Shown piece after piece: positions 17,238 through 26,034 of a stretch of 64,000 nucleotides of DNA. The position numbers and the translations under genes were made by a program. How positions within the stretch are numbered: position 1 is the first letter of the stretch; each line of letters starts with the position of its first letter. Source of the stretch: Flagellimonas hymeniacidonis (GTDB lineage Bacteria > Bacteroidota > Bacteroidia > Flavobacteriales > Flavobacteriaceae); assembly GCF_008040165.1 (NCBI RefSeq), contig NZ_VRUR01000002.1, positions 124,001-188,000 on the forward strand, read 5' to 3'. Under the pieces are notes generated by a model, which was given only the letters and a program-made list of their open reading frames with translations, ran no database searches and was not told where the DNA came from.

Positions 17238-18125
17238 ATGGAAATCCTTGACGGAAAGAAAATATCAAACCAAATAAAAGACGAAATAGCTATTGATGTA
17301 GCCCAGATGAAAGAGAGAGGAGAAAAAGTACCTCATTTGGCAGCTGTTTTGGTTGGTAACGATGGAGCTAGTTTAACTTATGTGGGTAGTAAAGTACGTT
17401 CTTGTAAAAAAATAGGCTTTGAATCTACTTTAATACACTTGCCAGAAGAAACTACTGAAGAGGCACTATTAAAGCAAGTTGAGGCCCTAAATGCCAATTC
17501 AGATATTGACGGATACATTGTGCAATTGCCCTTACCAAAGCACATAGATGAAGAGAAAGTGCTTATGGCAGTTGACCCAGATAAGGATGTTGATGGTTTT
17601 CATCCCACCAATTTTGGTAAAATGGCCTTGGACATGGAATCTTTTATATCCGCTACACCATTTGGGATAATGGAGCTATTAAAACGTTACAATGTGGATA
17701 CTGAAGGCAAACATACTGTTGTAATTGGACGTAGCCATATTGTAGGAAGGCCCATTAGCATTTTGATGAGTCAGAAAGGGAAAGCTGCTAACGCAACAGT
17801 TACATTGACCCACAGTAGGACCAAGAATATTGAAGCCTTTACCCAAAAAGCTGATATCATCGTCTCTGCTTTGGGAGTGCCCAACTTCTTAAAAGCGGAA
17901 ATGGTCAAGGATGGAGCCGTGATTATAGACGTGGGCATAACCCGCGTACCCGATGAAACCAGGGAAAGAGGCTATTACATTACAGGCGATGTGGATTTTG
18001 AAAACGTAAGTAAAAAAGCTTCCTATATTACTCCAGTGCCAGGAGGCGTTGGCCCAATGACCATAGCAATGCTTTTAAAAAACACGCTATTGGCAAGGGA
18101 AAGGCATCAAGTAAAAAATACCTAG
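17238..18125 (+). CDS. folD: Bifunctional methylenetetrahydrofolate dehydrogenase/cyclohydrolase
   Basis: FolD interconverts 5,10-methylene-, 5,10-methenyl- and 10-formyl-tetrahydrofolate in one-carbon metabolism. The 295-residue protein has the conserved YVGSKVRSCKKIG stretch with the catalytic Lys, GYIVQLPLPKHI, the NADP-binding VIGRSHIVGRP, and the C-terminal PVPGGVGPMTIAML. It lies 36 nt after ffh with no terminator between them, so co-transcription is likely. A tiny convergent lipoprotein gene begins 3 nt past its stop. Confidence 0.98.
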   Translation: MEILDGKKISNQIKDEIAIDVAQMKERGEKVPHLAAVLVGNDGASLTYVGSKVRSCKKIGFESTLIHLPEETTEEALLKQVEALNANSDIDGYIVQLPLPKHIDEEKVLMAVDPDKDVDGFHPTNFGKMALDMESFISATPFGIMELLKRYNVDTEGKHTVVIGRSHIVGRPISILMSQKGKAANATVTLTHSRTKNIEAFTQKADIIVSALGVPNFLKAEMVKDGAVIIDVGITRVPDETRERGYYITGDVDFENVSKKASYITPVPGGVGPMTIAMLLKNTLLARERHQVKNT

Positions 18126-18128
18126 CCG

Positions 18129-18281
18129 TTAATTTTCTTTTTCAGGATAGTCCAATACTTTTTCTTGCTCATCATTTGGAGTGATGATATCCAGGTCGTT
18201 ATCGCCCTCGTCATTGGTACAGCCAGATAAGGCCATCGAAGCGAATAATACAGTGATTAACAATAAGACTACTTTCATCAT
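18129..18281 (-). CDS. Small lipoprotein (50 residues)
   Basis: A short gene with a start at 18279-18281 (the adjacent ATG at 18276-18278 is also possible) and TAA at 18129-18131. The product begins MMKVVLLLITVLFASMALSG followed by Cys 21, a textbook lipoprotein signal and lipobox (ALSGC). The mature part is only about 30 residues, very acidic (TNDEGDNDLD...), with the motif NDEQEKVLDYPEKEN. It is convergent with folD, 3 nt apart. It could be a surface-exposed mini-lipoprotein, since a Cys followed by acidic residues resembles the lipoprotein export signal reported for Bacteroidota. Function unknown. Confidence 0.75.
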   Translation of the reverse strand: MMKVVLLLITVLFASMALSGCTNDEGDNDLDIITPNDEQEKVLDYPEKEN

Positions 18282-18352
18282 TTGGTAATTTAGTAGGTAT
18301 GGTACCCTATGATTTATAGCTATATAACGATCTTTTGATGCTAATTAGTATC

Positions 18353-18360
18353 TATTTTTG
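18353..18360 (+). promoter_or_regulatory. Promoter -7 box (TATTTTTG)
   Basis: An exact TAnnTTTG match 68 nt before the esterase-like lipoprotein gene. Confidence 0.45.
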
Positions 18361-18428
18361 GTTGTGATGTGAAATGGTTTGAACGCCCATTTAAAATCAG
18401 TATCTTTTAGTCAAATTCCAAACCTATC

Positions 18429-20156
18429 ATGAAAAACTACCTTCCCATATTCTTTTGTCTTGTACTTTTCTTGAATTCATGTGGTAAAAATCAAAGCGCC
18501 AATAGTATTCTGGTTTCCTTTTCTGGAAATGCAAATGAAAGTGCTGTGGATGGACGTCTTCTTTTAATGCTTTCCACAAATGATGAAAAAGAACCTCGTT
18601 TTCAAATCGGTACCGGATTGGATGCCCAATTGATTTTTGGGATGGATGTAAGTGGCATGCAGCCAGGAGAGGAAATCATTTTTGATGATTCCGTGTTCGG
18701 ATTTCCATATCCCAGTTTAAACGAAGTGCCCCCAGGAGAGTATAATGTGCAAGCACTTTTACACACCTACGAAACCTTTAACCTATCCACTGGACATACC
18801 GTTAAATTACCCATGGATAATGGGGAAGGACAACAATGGAACAGGTCGCCAGGAAATCTGTATAGTGAACCTTTTAAGATTACAATTAAGGAAAATGGTG
18901 TCCAGAATCTACACATTAGCATGGATAAGGTCATTCCACCCATTGAAGAACCAGTGGACACCGAATGGATAAAACATATAAAAATAAAATCCGAAAAACT
19001 ATCTGAATTTTGGGGAAGGGATATGTATTTAGGCGCTCATGTTTTGCTTCCAAAAGGTTTTGAAGAACATAGAGAGGCCAAATATCCATTGATGATTTTT
19101 CATGGACATTTCCCAAATGATTTTGGCGGTTTTAGAACTATCCCACCTGACCCAGATACTAAACCAGAGTATTCAGCACGTTTTAATGTGGAAGGCTATA
19201 ACATTATACAACAACAAGAAGCATACGATTTTTATAAAAGATGGAACGAACCTGATTTCCCTCGATTTTTAATCATTGAAATACAGCACCCAACCCCATA
19301 TTATGATGATTCCTATGCGGTGAATTCGGCCAGCCAAGGTCCATATGGCGATGCCATTACCCACGAATTAATTCCACACATAGAAAAAGAGTTTAGGGGA
19401 ATAGGAGAAGGTTGGTCCCGGTTTTTGTATGGAGGTTCTACAGGAGGCTGGGAAGCCCTTGCCGTGCAGGTAAAATATCCAGAAGAATACAATGGTTGTT
19501 TTGCTGCATGTCCAGACCCAATTGATTTTAGAGCCTATTGTCTTACTGATATTTACGAGGATGAGAATGCATATTATTATAAAAGCGACCATAAAGAGGT
19601 GGAAGTACCTGCTCATCGTGATTATTTGGGCCATATTCAGAGTACCGTTCGCGAAAACAATCATTTAGAGTTGGTTTTGGGAACAAAATCACGGTCAGGT
19701 CAGCAGTGGGATATTTGGGAAGCTACGTACTCTCCCCAAGGAGAAGATGGTTATCCAGAAAGGCTTTGGGATAAAATGACAGGAGAAATCAATCCAGAAG
19801 TAGCAAAATATTGGCAAGACAACTTTGACCTTAGACATATTTTAGAACGCGATTGGGACAAACTGGGAGAAAATCTCAAAGGAAAAATCCATATTTATTG
19901 CGGAGATATGGATAACTACTATTTAAATAATGCTGTTTATTTAATGGAAGATTTTTTAGAGAATACTACTGATCCCTATTATGAAGGTGAAGTGCTATAT
20001 GGTGATAGAGCGGAGCATTGCTGGAATGGTGATCCTGAGTTACCCAATCATATTACTAGAATGCGTTATAATACGATGTACGTTCCTAAAATAATGCAAC
20101 GAATTGAGAAAAGTGCGCCAGAAGGAGCCGATCTTACAAGTTGGCGCTATAAGTAA
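18429..20156 (+). CDS. Esterase-like alpha/beta-hydrolase lipoprotein
   Basis: A 575-residue lipoprotein (FLNSC, lipid Cys 18). Residues of about 25-170 form a beta-rich N-terminal domain. From about 190 on, the sequence looks like the esterase D / enterochelin-esterase branch of alpha/beta hydrolases, with YPLMIFHGHFPND as the oxyanion region and FLYGGSTGGWEAL as the nucleophile elbow, Ser near 336. A late GDRAEHCWN segment probably supplies the His. It therefore acts in the periplasm or on the cell surface on an ester, perhaps from carbohydrate or siderophore. The DUF2306 gene starts 11 nt downstream and is probably co-transcribed. Confidence 0.8.
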   Translation: MKNYLPIFFCLVLFLNSCGKNQSANSILVSFSGNANESAVDGRLLLMLSTNDEKEPRFQIGTGLDAQLIFGMDVSGMQPGEEIIFDDSVFGFPYPSLNEVPPGEYNVQALLHTYETFNLSTGHTVKLPMDNGEGQQWNRSPGNLYSEPFKITIKENGVQNLHISMDKVIPPIEEPVDTEWIKHIKIKSEKLSEFWGRDMYLGAHVLLPKGFEEHREAKYPLMIFHGHFPNDFGGFRTIPPDPDTKPEYSARFNVEGYNIIQQQEAYDFYKRWNEPDFPRFLIIEIQHPTPYYDDSYAVNSASQGPYGDAITHELIPHIEKEFRGIGEGWSRFLYGGSTGGWEALAVQVKYPEEYNGCFAACPDPIDFRAYCLTDIYEDENAYYYKSDHKEVEVPAHRDYLGHIQSTVRENNHLELVLGTKSRSGQQWDIWEATYSPQGEDGYPERLWDKMTGEINPEVAKYWQDNFDLRHILERDWDKLGENLKGKIHIYCGDMDNYYLNNAVYLMEDFLENTTDPYYEGEVLYGDRAEHCWNGDPELPNHITRMRYNTMYVPKIMQRIEKSAPEGADLTSWRYK

Positions 20157-20167
20157 ATAATTCAACT

Positions 20168-20794
20168 ATGGCAGGTGTTATAAGAAATAAAATAGCATGG
20201 GTAGTATTTGCCTTTTTGGCGATGGGGGTAGGACTCTATCCATTTGCATATTGGTTTACTTCGGAGAAATTTGGTCTGCTGTATAGCAAAACAGCGGAAT
20301 TGTTGGCAAATGAAATCTGGAATGTTGGCTTTTATGGGCATATCACTTTTGGAGCCTTTGCACTTATGAGTGGGTGGTCACAGTTCAGCAAGAAAATAAG
20401 ATCTAAAAACTTAAAACTACATCGTAACCTAGGGAAAGTATATGTTTTTTCGGCATTACTGAGCGGAATATGTGGTGTTTATATTGCCTTTTTTGCCACA
20501 GGAGGCTTAATTACCTCACTAGGATTTCTTTGCTTAGGTATTATTTGGCTTTATACCACTTTAAAAGCATATTTGGCCATTAGGGCAAAGGATTTAGCAC
20601 TGCATCAGGGTATGATGATCTATAGTTATGCTGCCTGTTTTGCGGCTGTTACATTGCGCATTTGGTTACCACTTTTAACAATGGCCTTTGGAGAATTTCT
20701 AATAGCCTATAAGATAGTAGCTTGGCTTTGCTGGGTTCCTAACATGATATTTGCCTTTTTCTGGGTAAAAAGAAAGGGGATGAATCTAGTTTAG
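20168..20794 (+). CDS. DUF2306-domain membrane protein
   Basis: A 208-residue protein with about six hydrophobic helices and the DUF2306 pattern: a HITFGAFALMSGWSQF helix, then the Leu-His-Arg-Asn-Leu-Gly-Lys loop (HRNLGKVYV), and later ALHQGMMIYSYAACFAAVTLR. Conserved histidines in such loops sit at helix ends. It follows the esterase lipoprotein by 11 nt and is convergent with the glyoxalase-like gene, the two stops being adjacent. Function unknown. Confidence 0.85.
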   Translation: MAGVIRNKIAWVVFAFLAMGVGLYPFAYWFTSEKFGLLYSKTAELLANEIWNVGFYGHITFGAFALMSGWSQFSKKIRSKNLKLHRNLGKVYVFSALLSGICGVYIAFFATGGLITSLGFLCLGIIWLYTTLKAYLAIRAKDLALHQGMMIYSYAACFAAVTLRIWLPLLTMAFGEFLIAYKIVAWLCWVPNMIFAFFWVKRKGMNLV

Positions 20795-21220
20795 TTACTT
20801 GGCAAACAATTGGGTCATATCCTTAAAGGCTTTAAATTCCAATGCATTGCCAGCTGGATCCAGAAAAAACATGGTAGCCTGTTCTCCAACCTCACCTTCA
20901 AATCGAATATAAGGGTCAATAACAAATTCAATTCCCTTGTTTTTAAGGCTTTCAGAGAAAGATTTAAAAGTATCCCAAGGCAATACCACCCCATAATGTG
21001 GTACAGGAACATTTTTACCATCCACAGGGTTGGTATGCAATGCTACATCAGATTTGGGTTTGTAATGAATCACCAGTTGATGTCCAAATAGACTAAAATC
21101 TACCCAATGATCGCTGCTCCTACCTTCTTCACACTTTAAAACATCTCGGTAAAAAACCCTACATTCATCCAAGTTGTGAACAGGAATGGCAATATGAAAC
21201 GGTGTTATATTTTGCATCAT
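20795..21220 (-). CDS. VOC-family (glyoxalase-like) protein
   Basis: A 141-residue vicinal-oxygen-chelate fold protein with two beta-alpha-beta-beta-beta halves. It begins [20 protein letters not shown] and continues with a [12 protein letters not shown] strand. The second half has [11 protein letters not shown] and ends in [15 protein letters not shown]. His and Glu at the usual metal positions (H in FHIAI, H in GHQLVIH, E in LEFKAF) are present, so a metal-dependent lyase, dioxygenase or resistance role is possible. Two tandem ATGs (21220, 21217) open the gene. A near-consensus box, TACTTTTA, lies just upstream on the minus strand. Confidence 0.85.
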   Translation of the reverse strand: MMQNITPFHIAIPVHNLDECRVFYRDVLKCEEGRSSDHWVDFSLFGHQLVIHYKPKSDVALHTNPVDGKNVPVPHYGVVLPWDTFKSFSESLKNKGIEFVIDPYIRFEGEVGEQATMFFLDPAGNALEFKAFKDMTQLFAK

Positions 21221-21410
21221 ACATTAAAAGTATATGCTGGCTACCAATCTTGCAAATTCCTATGGTTTAATTTTATGTATGATTGTAGACCACAACGGAT
21301 AAAATGACATTCATAGTTTGGGTAATGTTGGTAGTCTATATAATTTTTCATAAAAAAAGAAATGTAATTACCTTAGTAATCAATACAATATCAAATTGAG
21401 AAGCAGTAGT

Positions 21411-22202
21411 ATGAAAAAAATAGCATTCCTAGTAGCCTTGGTAATTTTTAGTTCTTGTAAAACGGACACTAAAACAAAAACTGAAGAAACAAGTGCAGAA
21501 GAAGAAAAAGCCAAACCTAATGATTGGGTATACTTGTTTGATGGGACAAGCACCAAAGGATGGAGGGCATACAATGGTGATGCACTGCCACCAGGCTGGA
21601 TTATCAAGGATAGCACGTTGACGTTTGACACGGAATTAGGATTGGAGCAAGATTACGAAGGAGGTAAGGATATTATTTATGGCGCTGAAGAGTTTGATAA
21701 TTTTGAACTATACTTAGAATGGAAATTACCAGAAGGAGGTAACAGCGGTATCTTTTACCACCTTAAGGAGGGATATGATGGTCCACCGGAGGTTTCACCG
21801 GAATATCAATTGATTGATGATGAAAACTATGCCAGAATCCATGATTTAACCGCATACAACACTAGTCTTGGATACACTGAAAAACCAGAAGAATTAAAGC
21901 CCTTACAAAAAACAGCCTCAGATTACGCAATGCATCCTGCGGACCCAGCAAAAAAGACCTTAAATCCGGTAGGGGAATGGAATTCTTCGAAGATTGTTTT
22001 TACCGAGCAGAGAGTTGAGCATTGGCTTAATGGAAAAATGGTTTTGTCCTTTGTTCCTTGGGATGAGGCTTGGTACGAAAAGAAAAATTCAGATAAATGG
22101 AAAAATAGCGTCGATTATGGAAAATATAAGACCGGTTATATTGGATTACAGGATCACGCTAGCCCCATATGGTTTAAAAATATAAAAATTAGAAAGTTAT
22201 AA
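21411..22202 (+). CDS. 3-keto-disaccharide hydrolase-type (DUF1080) lipoprotein
   Basis: About 263 residues from the ATG at 21411 (MKKIAFLVALVIFSSC, lipid Cys 16). An in-frame ATG 5 codons upstream lacks a good signal start. The body is a DUF1080 concanavalin-like jelly roll, with VYLFDGTSTKGWRAYNG, a FELYLEWKLPEGGNSGIFYH strand, HPADPAKKTLNPVGEWN, and the ending GYIGLQDHASPIWFKNIKI. The family includes 3-keto-glycoside hydrolases that cleave sugars after oxidation by a Gfo/Idh/MocA enzyme, and such a gene starts 7 nt downstream. The mature lipoprotein would face the periplasm or the surface. Confidence 0.9.
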   Translation: MKKIAFLVALVIFSSCKTDTKTKTEETSAEEEKAKPNDWVYLFDGTSTKGWRAYNGDALPPGWIIKDSTLTFDTELGLEQDYEGGKDIIYGAEEFDNFELYLEWKLPEGGNSGIFYHLKEGYDGPPEVSPEYQLIDDENYARIHDLTAYNTSLGYTEKPEELKPLQKTASDYAMHPADPAKKTLNPVGEWNSSKIVFTEQRVEHWLNGKMVLSFVPWDEAWYEKKNSDKWKNSVDYGKYKTGYIGLQDHASPIWFKNIKIRKL

Positions 22203-22209
22203 TTTAGAT

Positions 22210-23634
22210 ATGAAAAAAAGAGACTTTTTAAAGACTACCGCAATAGCTTCATTGTTGGCATTATTACCATCAGGAATGTTGGCTTTTAAAGGAAACAAAA
22301 GATTAAGAACAGCCCATATAGGTGTTGGCAATATGGGTTTTGAAGACTTAAAAGCGATATCATCCCATAGTTTGGTCGATGTAGTAGCGCTATGCGATGT
22401 GGACTCAAATAATCTGGACGCAGCAAAAAAAATACATTCCAAGGCCAAAACTTTTTCAGATTATAGAGAAATGCTGAAGGTCATGGGAAGCGACATTGAT
22501 GCCGTTATCGTATCAACTCCAGATCATACACATGCACCAGCTTCATTAATGGCCATGAATATGGGCAAACCGGTGTACTGTCAAAAACCGTTAACACACC
22601 ATGTTTCAGAAGCAAGGGCAATGCGAAAACTTGCATCTGAAAAGAACCTTGTTACCCAAATGGGAATTCAGGTGCATTCTTTTTACGATTACAAATTGGC
22701 CACATTGCTCATACAATCAGGAATTATAGGGAAAGTGCATACAGTACGAGCTTGGTCACCAAAAGATTGGGGTTATAATGGCCCTGCTCCCGAAGGAAGT
22801 GACCCAATACCTGAAACCTTAGATTGGAATCTTTGGTTGGGAACAGCAGCTGAGCGGCCCTATAAAGAGGGATATTATCATCCAGGAAATTGGAGAAAAC
22901 TAATGGATTATGGATGTGGGACTCTTGGAGACATGGGCGTGCATATTTTTGATACTCCTTACAATGCACTTCAGCTAGATGTACCTTTTACAATTAAAAA
23001 CGAATGTAGAAAGCCGACTGGGTTTGGGTTTCCTGAAAAAAATATAGTGACTTATGAGTTTCCTGGCACCGATTATACCGCAGATAAACTAAAATGGGTG
23101 TGGTACGATGGCCCCGGAGCTCCAGAAATGCACGAAGACCTAAAATTACCAGGTGCAGAGGAGAGTTCAGCAAAAGAGAAAACATCCGAACAATCCATGG
23201 AGGATAAAATGTCGCTCGATAGTAAGGAAGCTGGCGATGGGAAATTACCAGACCAAGGAGCCATGTTCATAGGTGAAAAGGGACGTTTATTATTGCCGCA
23301 CTTTATGCAATTGCCCAAAAAGATTGTCGATGGGGAGTATGTCGATATTTCCAAGGAAATTGCCGAAGTAATGGAAGCGAATAAAATGGGAGAACCAATT
23401 CGAAATTATGAATCGGAGGGGCCAAAGCACTACCATCAGTTTGTGGATGCTTGTTTGGGTAAAGACAGTTGCACCGCCCCTTTCTCTTACGCAGCCAGGT
23501 TAACGGAAACAATCCTTTTGGGAGTTATCGCCGGACGTTTTCCCAATAAAACCTTGCATTGGGATAGTGAGAATGCCAAATTTTCCGAGGAGGAAGCAAA
23601 TCAATATTTAGAATCACCCTATCGAGATTTCTAG
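22210..23634 (+). CDS. Gfo/Idh/MocA-family oxidoreductase, exported
   Basis: A 474-residue NAD(P)-dependent sugar oxidoreductase. The start MKKRDFLKTTAIASLL is a Tat-like signal in which the usual Arg-Arg is Lys-Arg. The Rossmann domain follows (RTAHIGVGNMGFEDL), then STPDHTHAP and the KPVYCQKPLTHH motif, equivalent to the family's EKP with Glu replaced by Gln. The C-terminal domain carries NWRKLMDYGCGTLGDMGVH. Together with the DUF1080 lipoprotein 7 nt upstream it looks like a periplasmic pathway that oxidises a glycoside at C3 and cleaves it. The substrate is not evident. Confidence 0.9.
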   Translation: MKKRDFLKTTAIASLLALLPSGMLAFKGNKRLRTAHIGVGNMGFEDLKAISSHSLVDVVALCDVDSNNLDAAKKIHSKAKTFSDYREMLKVMGSDIDAVIVSTPDHTHAPASLMAMNMGKPVYCQKPLTHHVSEARAMRKLASEKNLVTQMGIQVHSFYDYKLATLLIQSGIIGKVHTVRAWSPKDWGYNGPAPEGSDPIPETLDWNLWLGTAAERPYKEGYYHPGNWRKLMDYGCGTLGDMGVHIFDTPYNALQLDVPFTIKNECRKPTGFGFPEKNIVTYEFPGTDYTADKLKWVWYDGPGAPEMHEDLKLPGAEESSAKEKTSEQSMEDKMSLDSKEAGDGKLPDQGAMFIGEKGRLLLPHFMQLPKKIVDGEYVDISKEIAEVMEANKMGEPIRNYESEGPKHYHQFVDACLGKDSCTAPFSYAARLTETILLGVIAGRFPNKTLHWDSENAKFSEEEANQYLESPYRDF

Positions 23635-23641
23635 CATTTGA

Positions 23642-24481
23642 CTACGCTTTCAAAAAAGAGATAATTTGATTGTTTACGTCCTCTTGGTGCATAGAATGCC
23701 CTAAACCTTCGGTAGTGATCAATTTGCTTCCCTTCCAATTGGAGTGAACTTGTTCTGATGCATGATAGGGCGCAATGGCATCCAGTCTATCATGAAACAA
23801 CAACCCTTTTTTTGTATTGGTTTGTGCAAATTTTGAAGTGGAAAAATCACGAATGTGAAACCCAAATCGATTCAGGATATACTGGTCTAGGTATTTCATA
23901 AATCGATCACTGAATTTTAGAAGACTTTGATAATGCCCCATGATTTCATGAAATTCTGAAGGAGCACCTATCGTAACCATTTTTTCGACTTTCGGATTAG
24001 GATTTTTGTATTCATTGTACATTAATGTCATGCCACCCACAGAATGTCCAACAAGATATTGTGGGTTGTATTTGTTGATCATATGGTGCAGGACTTCCTC
24101 ATATAGGGGCACATATAAAATTTTACCGGAAGAATGTCCATGCGAAGGAGCATCAAAAGCTATGATGTTAAAATCTGCTTCTCTTAGTTTTTGGATGAGA
24201 TTTCGCCATCTGAAAGTATTACTCTCCCAACCATGCACTAATAGCACAGTTTCTTTTTTTCCGGGCCAGTGATAAGACTGTAGTTTATGCCCGGCAGCCA
24301 ATTCGGTTTCATGTTTGGCCTCCTCCAAATATGCAGCTTGTTGTGGAAGGACCCTGCCTTTTCTTACCGTGCAAAACAAAACAAAAGCTTTATGAGCGGC
24401 TTTTTTTGAGTTGAAAAGGGAGTATACATTAAAATATTGCCCGAAAGCCAGTGGAAGTAATTTGGTAATTAGTTTTTTCAT
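23642..24481 (-). CDS. Alpha/beta hydrolase
   Basis: A 279-residue hydrolase with VLLVHGWESN as the oxyanion strand, the elbow YLVGHSVGGM (Ser near 147), and a late GLGHSMHQEDV carrying the catalytic His. The acid is probably the Asp in FHDRLDAIAPY. A hydrophobic start (LITKLLPLAFGQYF) may peripherally anchor it. It is divergent from an hxlR-type gene, and a perfect palindrome sits 2 nt upstream of its ATG. Transcription is therefore probably controlled by that regulator, perhaps in response to an electrophile or quinone, as known for other HxlR proteins. The substrate is unknown. Confidence 0.85.
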   Translation of the reverse strand: MKKLITKLLPLAFGQYFNVYSLFNSKKAAHKAFVLFCTVRKGRVLPQQAAYLEEAKHETELAAGHKLQSYHWPGKKETVLLVHGWESNTFRWRNLIQKLREADFNIIAFDAPSHGHSSGKILYVPLYEEVLHHMINKYNPQYLVGHSVGGMTLMYNEYKNPNPKVEKMVTIGAPSEFHEIMGHYQSLLKFSDRFMKYLDQYILNRFGFHIRDFSTSKFAQTNTKKGLLFHDRLDAIAPYHASEQVHSNWKGSKLITTEGLGHSMHQEDVNNQIISFLKA

Positions 24482-24483
24482 AT

Positions 24484-24500
24484 AGTTACTTTTTGTAACT
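24484..24500. promoter_or_regulatory. Probable HxlR operator
   Basis: AGTTAC-TTTTT-GTAACT is a perfect 6+6 palindrome with a 5-nt spacer. It lies 2 nt upstream of the hydrolase ATG and 78 nt from the divergent hxlR gene. Shape and place suit binding by the dimeric winged-helix regulator. Confidence 0.6.
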
Positions 24501-24578
24501 TACTCTTTAATTGAAACTAAAAGTACACATTCATTTTAAAACAAAAAAGAGGTCACTCTTTAAAAACCAAGTATAAAA

Positions 24579-25001
24579 ATGGAAACTGTAGCTGATAATC
24601 AGAATGTTAAGACAGTAAAAAAATTAGAAAAAATGTTCGGTCATATCGATTATAGACACCCTCCTGAGCTTTGCCCAGTTAGAGATGTGATGTCTGTCGC
24701 CTCTGATCAGTGGAGTACTTTGATTATTCTTTGGTTGGGTTACTTTCCAGTGTTGCGTTTCAACAAACTCAAGAAATTTGTATATGGTATCTCCAATAAG
24801 GTTTTAAGTCAACGATTAAAGGTTTTGGAAGCTGATGGATATATTGAAAGAAATGCGTATCCCGAAGTGCCAATTAGGGTAGAATATAGCCTTACTGAGT
24901 TTGGTCAATCATATGTGGAAAAGCTATTGGAGCTAACAGAGTGGATGCAAGCCAATAGTCCGAAGGTACTTGCCAATAGAGAAAAATATGGATTGCTTTA
25001 A
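24579..25001 (+). CDS. HxlR-family transcriptional regulator
   Basis: A 140-residue winged-helix regulator of the HxlR/MarR-like group. The family hallmark Cys lies near the N-terminus (ELCPVRDVMSVASDQWSTL). The recognition region is ISNKVLSQRLKVLEADGYI, and the wing is VPIRVEYSLTEFGQ. In several members the conserved Cys senses electrophiles or disulfide stress. It is divergent from the alpha/beta hydrolase, with a perfect palindrome in the spacer. Its stop overlaps the end of the convergent DUF4440-type gene by 4 nt. Confidence 0.93.
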   Translation: METVADNQNVKTVKKLEKMFGHIDYRHPPELCPVRDVMSVASDQWSTLIILWLGYFPVLRFNKLKKFVYGISNKVLSQRLKVLEADGYIERNAYPEVPIRVEYSLTEFGQSYVEKLLELTEWMQANSPKVLANREKYGLL

Positions 25002-25960
25002 TCTTTTAACCTGTTCCAGATATCGATATACATTTTCCAATCGTTTCCAACCTTTTTCCAAACGACAACATATTTCCCTTTCCAGCTAGAAATAGGTTCC
25101 TTCCCTTTTTGACTGGTGCCATGGTAGTATCCATAATCATAGGCATAGTCACCTGTAATTTTTATTCCTGAAGTATCCATGCCATGAGACAAAATTTTGG
25201 TGTCCTTTCCCGATATCCAACGCGCTTTAATATCCTCTCTTCCTTCAATTATGGGAACTCCTAAAGGAATGAATTTGGCATCTTGGGTATAGCTATTAGC
25301 CATTGCATCGAAATCTTGGGCAATGAAGGCCGTTGAGAACCCCCTTGATGCAGCAATTATTTTGTTTTTTTCGTTCTCATCGTCATTTGAAATTTTGCCA
25401 TTTGAACAATCAATCCTCCACGTGGGAAAAACAACAGATTCGGTCTTATCTACCCATTCGCCGACCCATTTAAAACCGTTAGCATCAATATCGTAGAAGG
25501 ACAATCGGTAAAAACCATCCGTTCCATTTGGTGCTTTCTGTTCCCGATACAATACAATTTTACCTTCTTCATTTTTATTTCCTTCCCAAGTACGCAAGGT
25601 GGTTGAAACGGCTCGCGTGCTGTAATAATGAACGTACCATCGGAGACTATCGGGGCTAAATTGGCGAATACTACCAGAATAGGTTTTGTCTTCCTTTAAG
25701 GTTTCATCTTGAATGGCCATACCATTCATAATGTATTTAAAACGCCAAATCATATCAACCGGTTCCGCCCAGGTTTGATCAGCTTTTCTGGTTTCGGATT
25801 TACAGTTGCATTCCCCGATCAATGGAGCAAAATCCAATACCTCTTTTGGTGCATCAGGATTTGGAAGTCCAAATGGGTGCTCTACGGATGGTTCAAAATC
25901 ATACTGCGCAGCCATTAGGAAGGGGAATAGAAAGAGCGTTAAAAGGGTATTGGTTTTCAT
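24998..25960 (-). CDS. Secreted protein with DUF1579-like and SnoaL/DUF4440-like domains
   Basis: About 320 residues from the ATG at 25958-25960 (MKTNTLLTLFLFPFLMAAQ), chosen because it gives a clean signal peptide; an in-frame ATG 10 codons upstream does not. Residues of about 35-190 are a beta-rich domain resembling DUF1579 (FAPLIGECNCKSETR, later LRTWEGNKNEEG). Residues of about 205-320 are an NTF2-like SnoaL/DUF4440 domain (FSTAFIAQDFDAMANSYTQD, then GDYAYDYGYYHG and DWKMYIDIW). NTF2-like domains bind small hydrophobic ligands or catalyse isomerisations. The role is unknown. It is convergent with hxlR by 4 nt. Confidence 0.8.
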   Translation of the reverse strand: MKTNTLLTLFLFPFLMAAQYDFEPSVEHPFGLPNPDAPKEVLDFAPLIGECNCKSETRKADQTWAEPVDMIWRFKYIMNGMAIQDETLKEDKTYSGSIRQFSPDSLRWYVHYYSTRAVSTTLRTWEGNKNEEGKIVLYREQKAPNGTDGFYRLSFYDIDANGFKWVGEWVDKTESVVFPTWRIDCSNGKISNDDENEKNKIIAASRGFSTAFIAQDFDAMANSYTQDAKFIPLGVPIIEGREDIKARWISGKDTKILSHGMDTSGIKITGDYAYDYGYYHGTSQKGKEPISSWKGKYVVVWKKVGNDWKMYIDIWNRLKD

Positions 25961-26034
25961 TTGGATGGATTTTACCATCAAATTACCCAAATGGACTAAA
26001 GCGACAACTTCCTTTAGGAATTAATTAACAAAGG

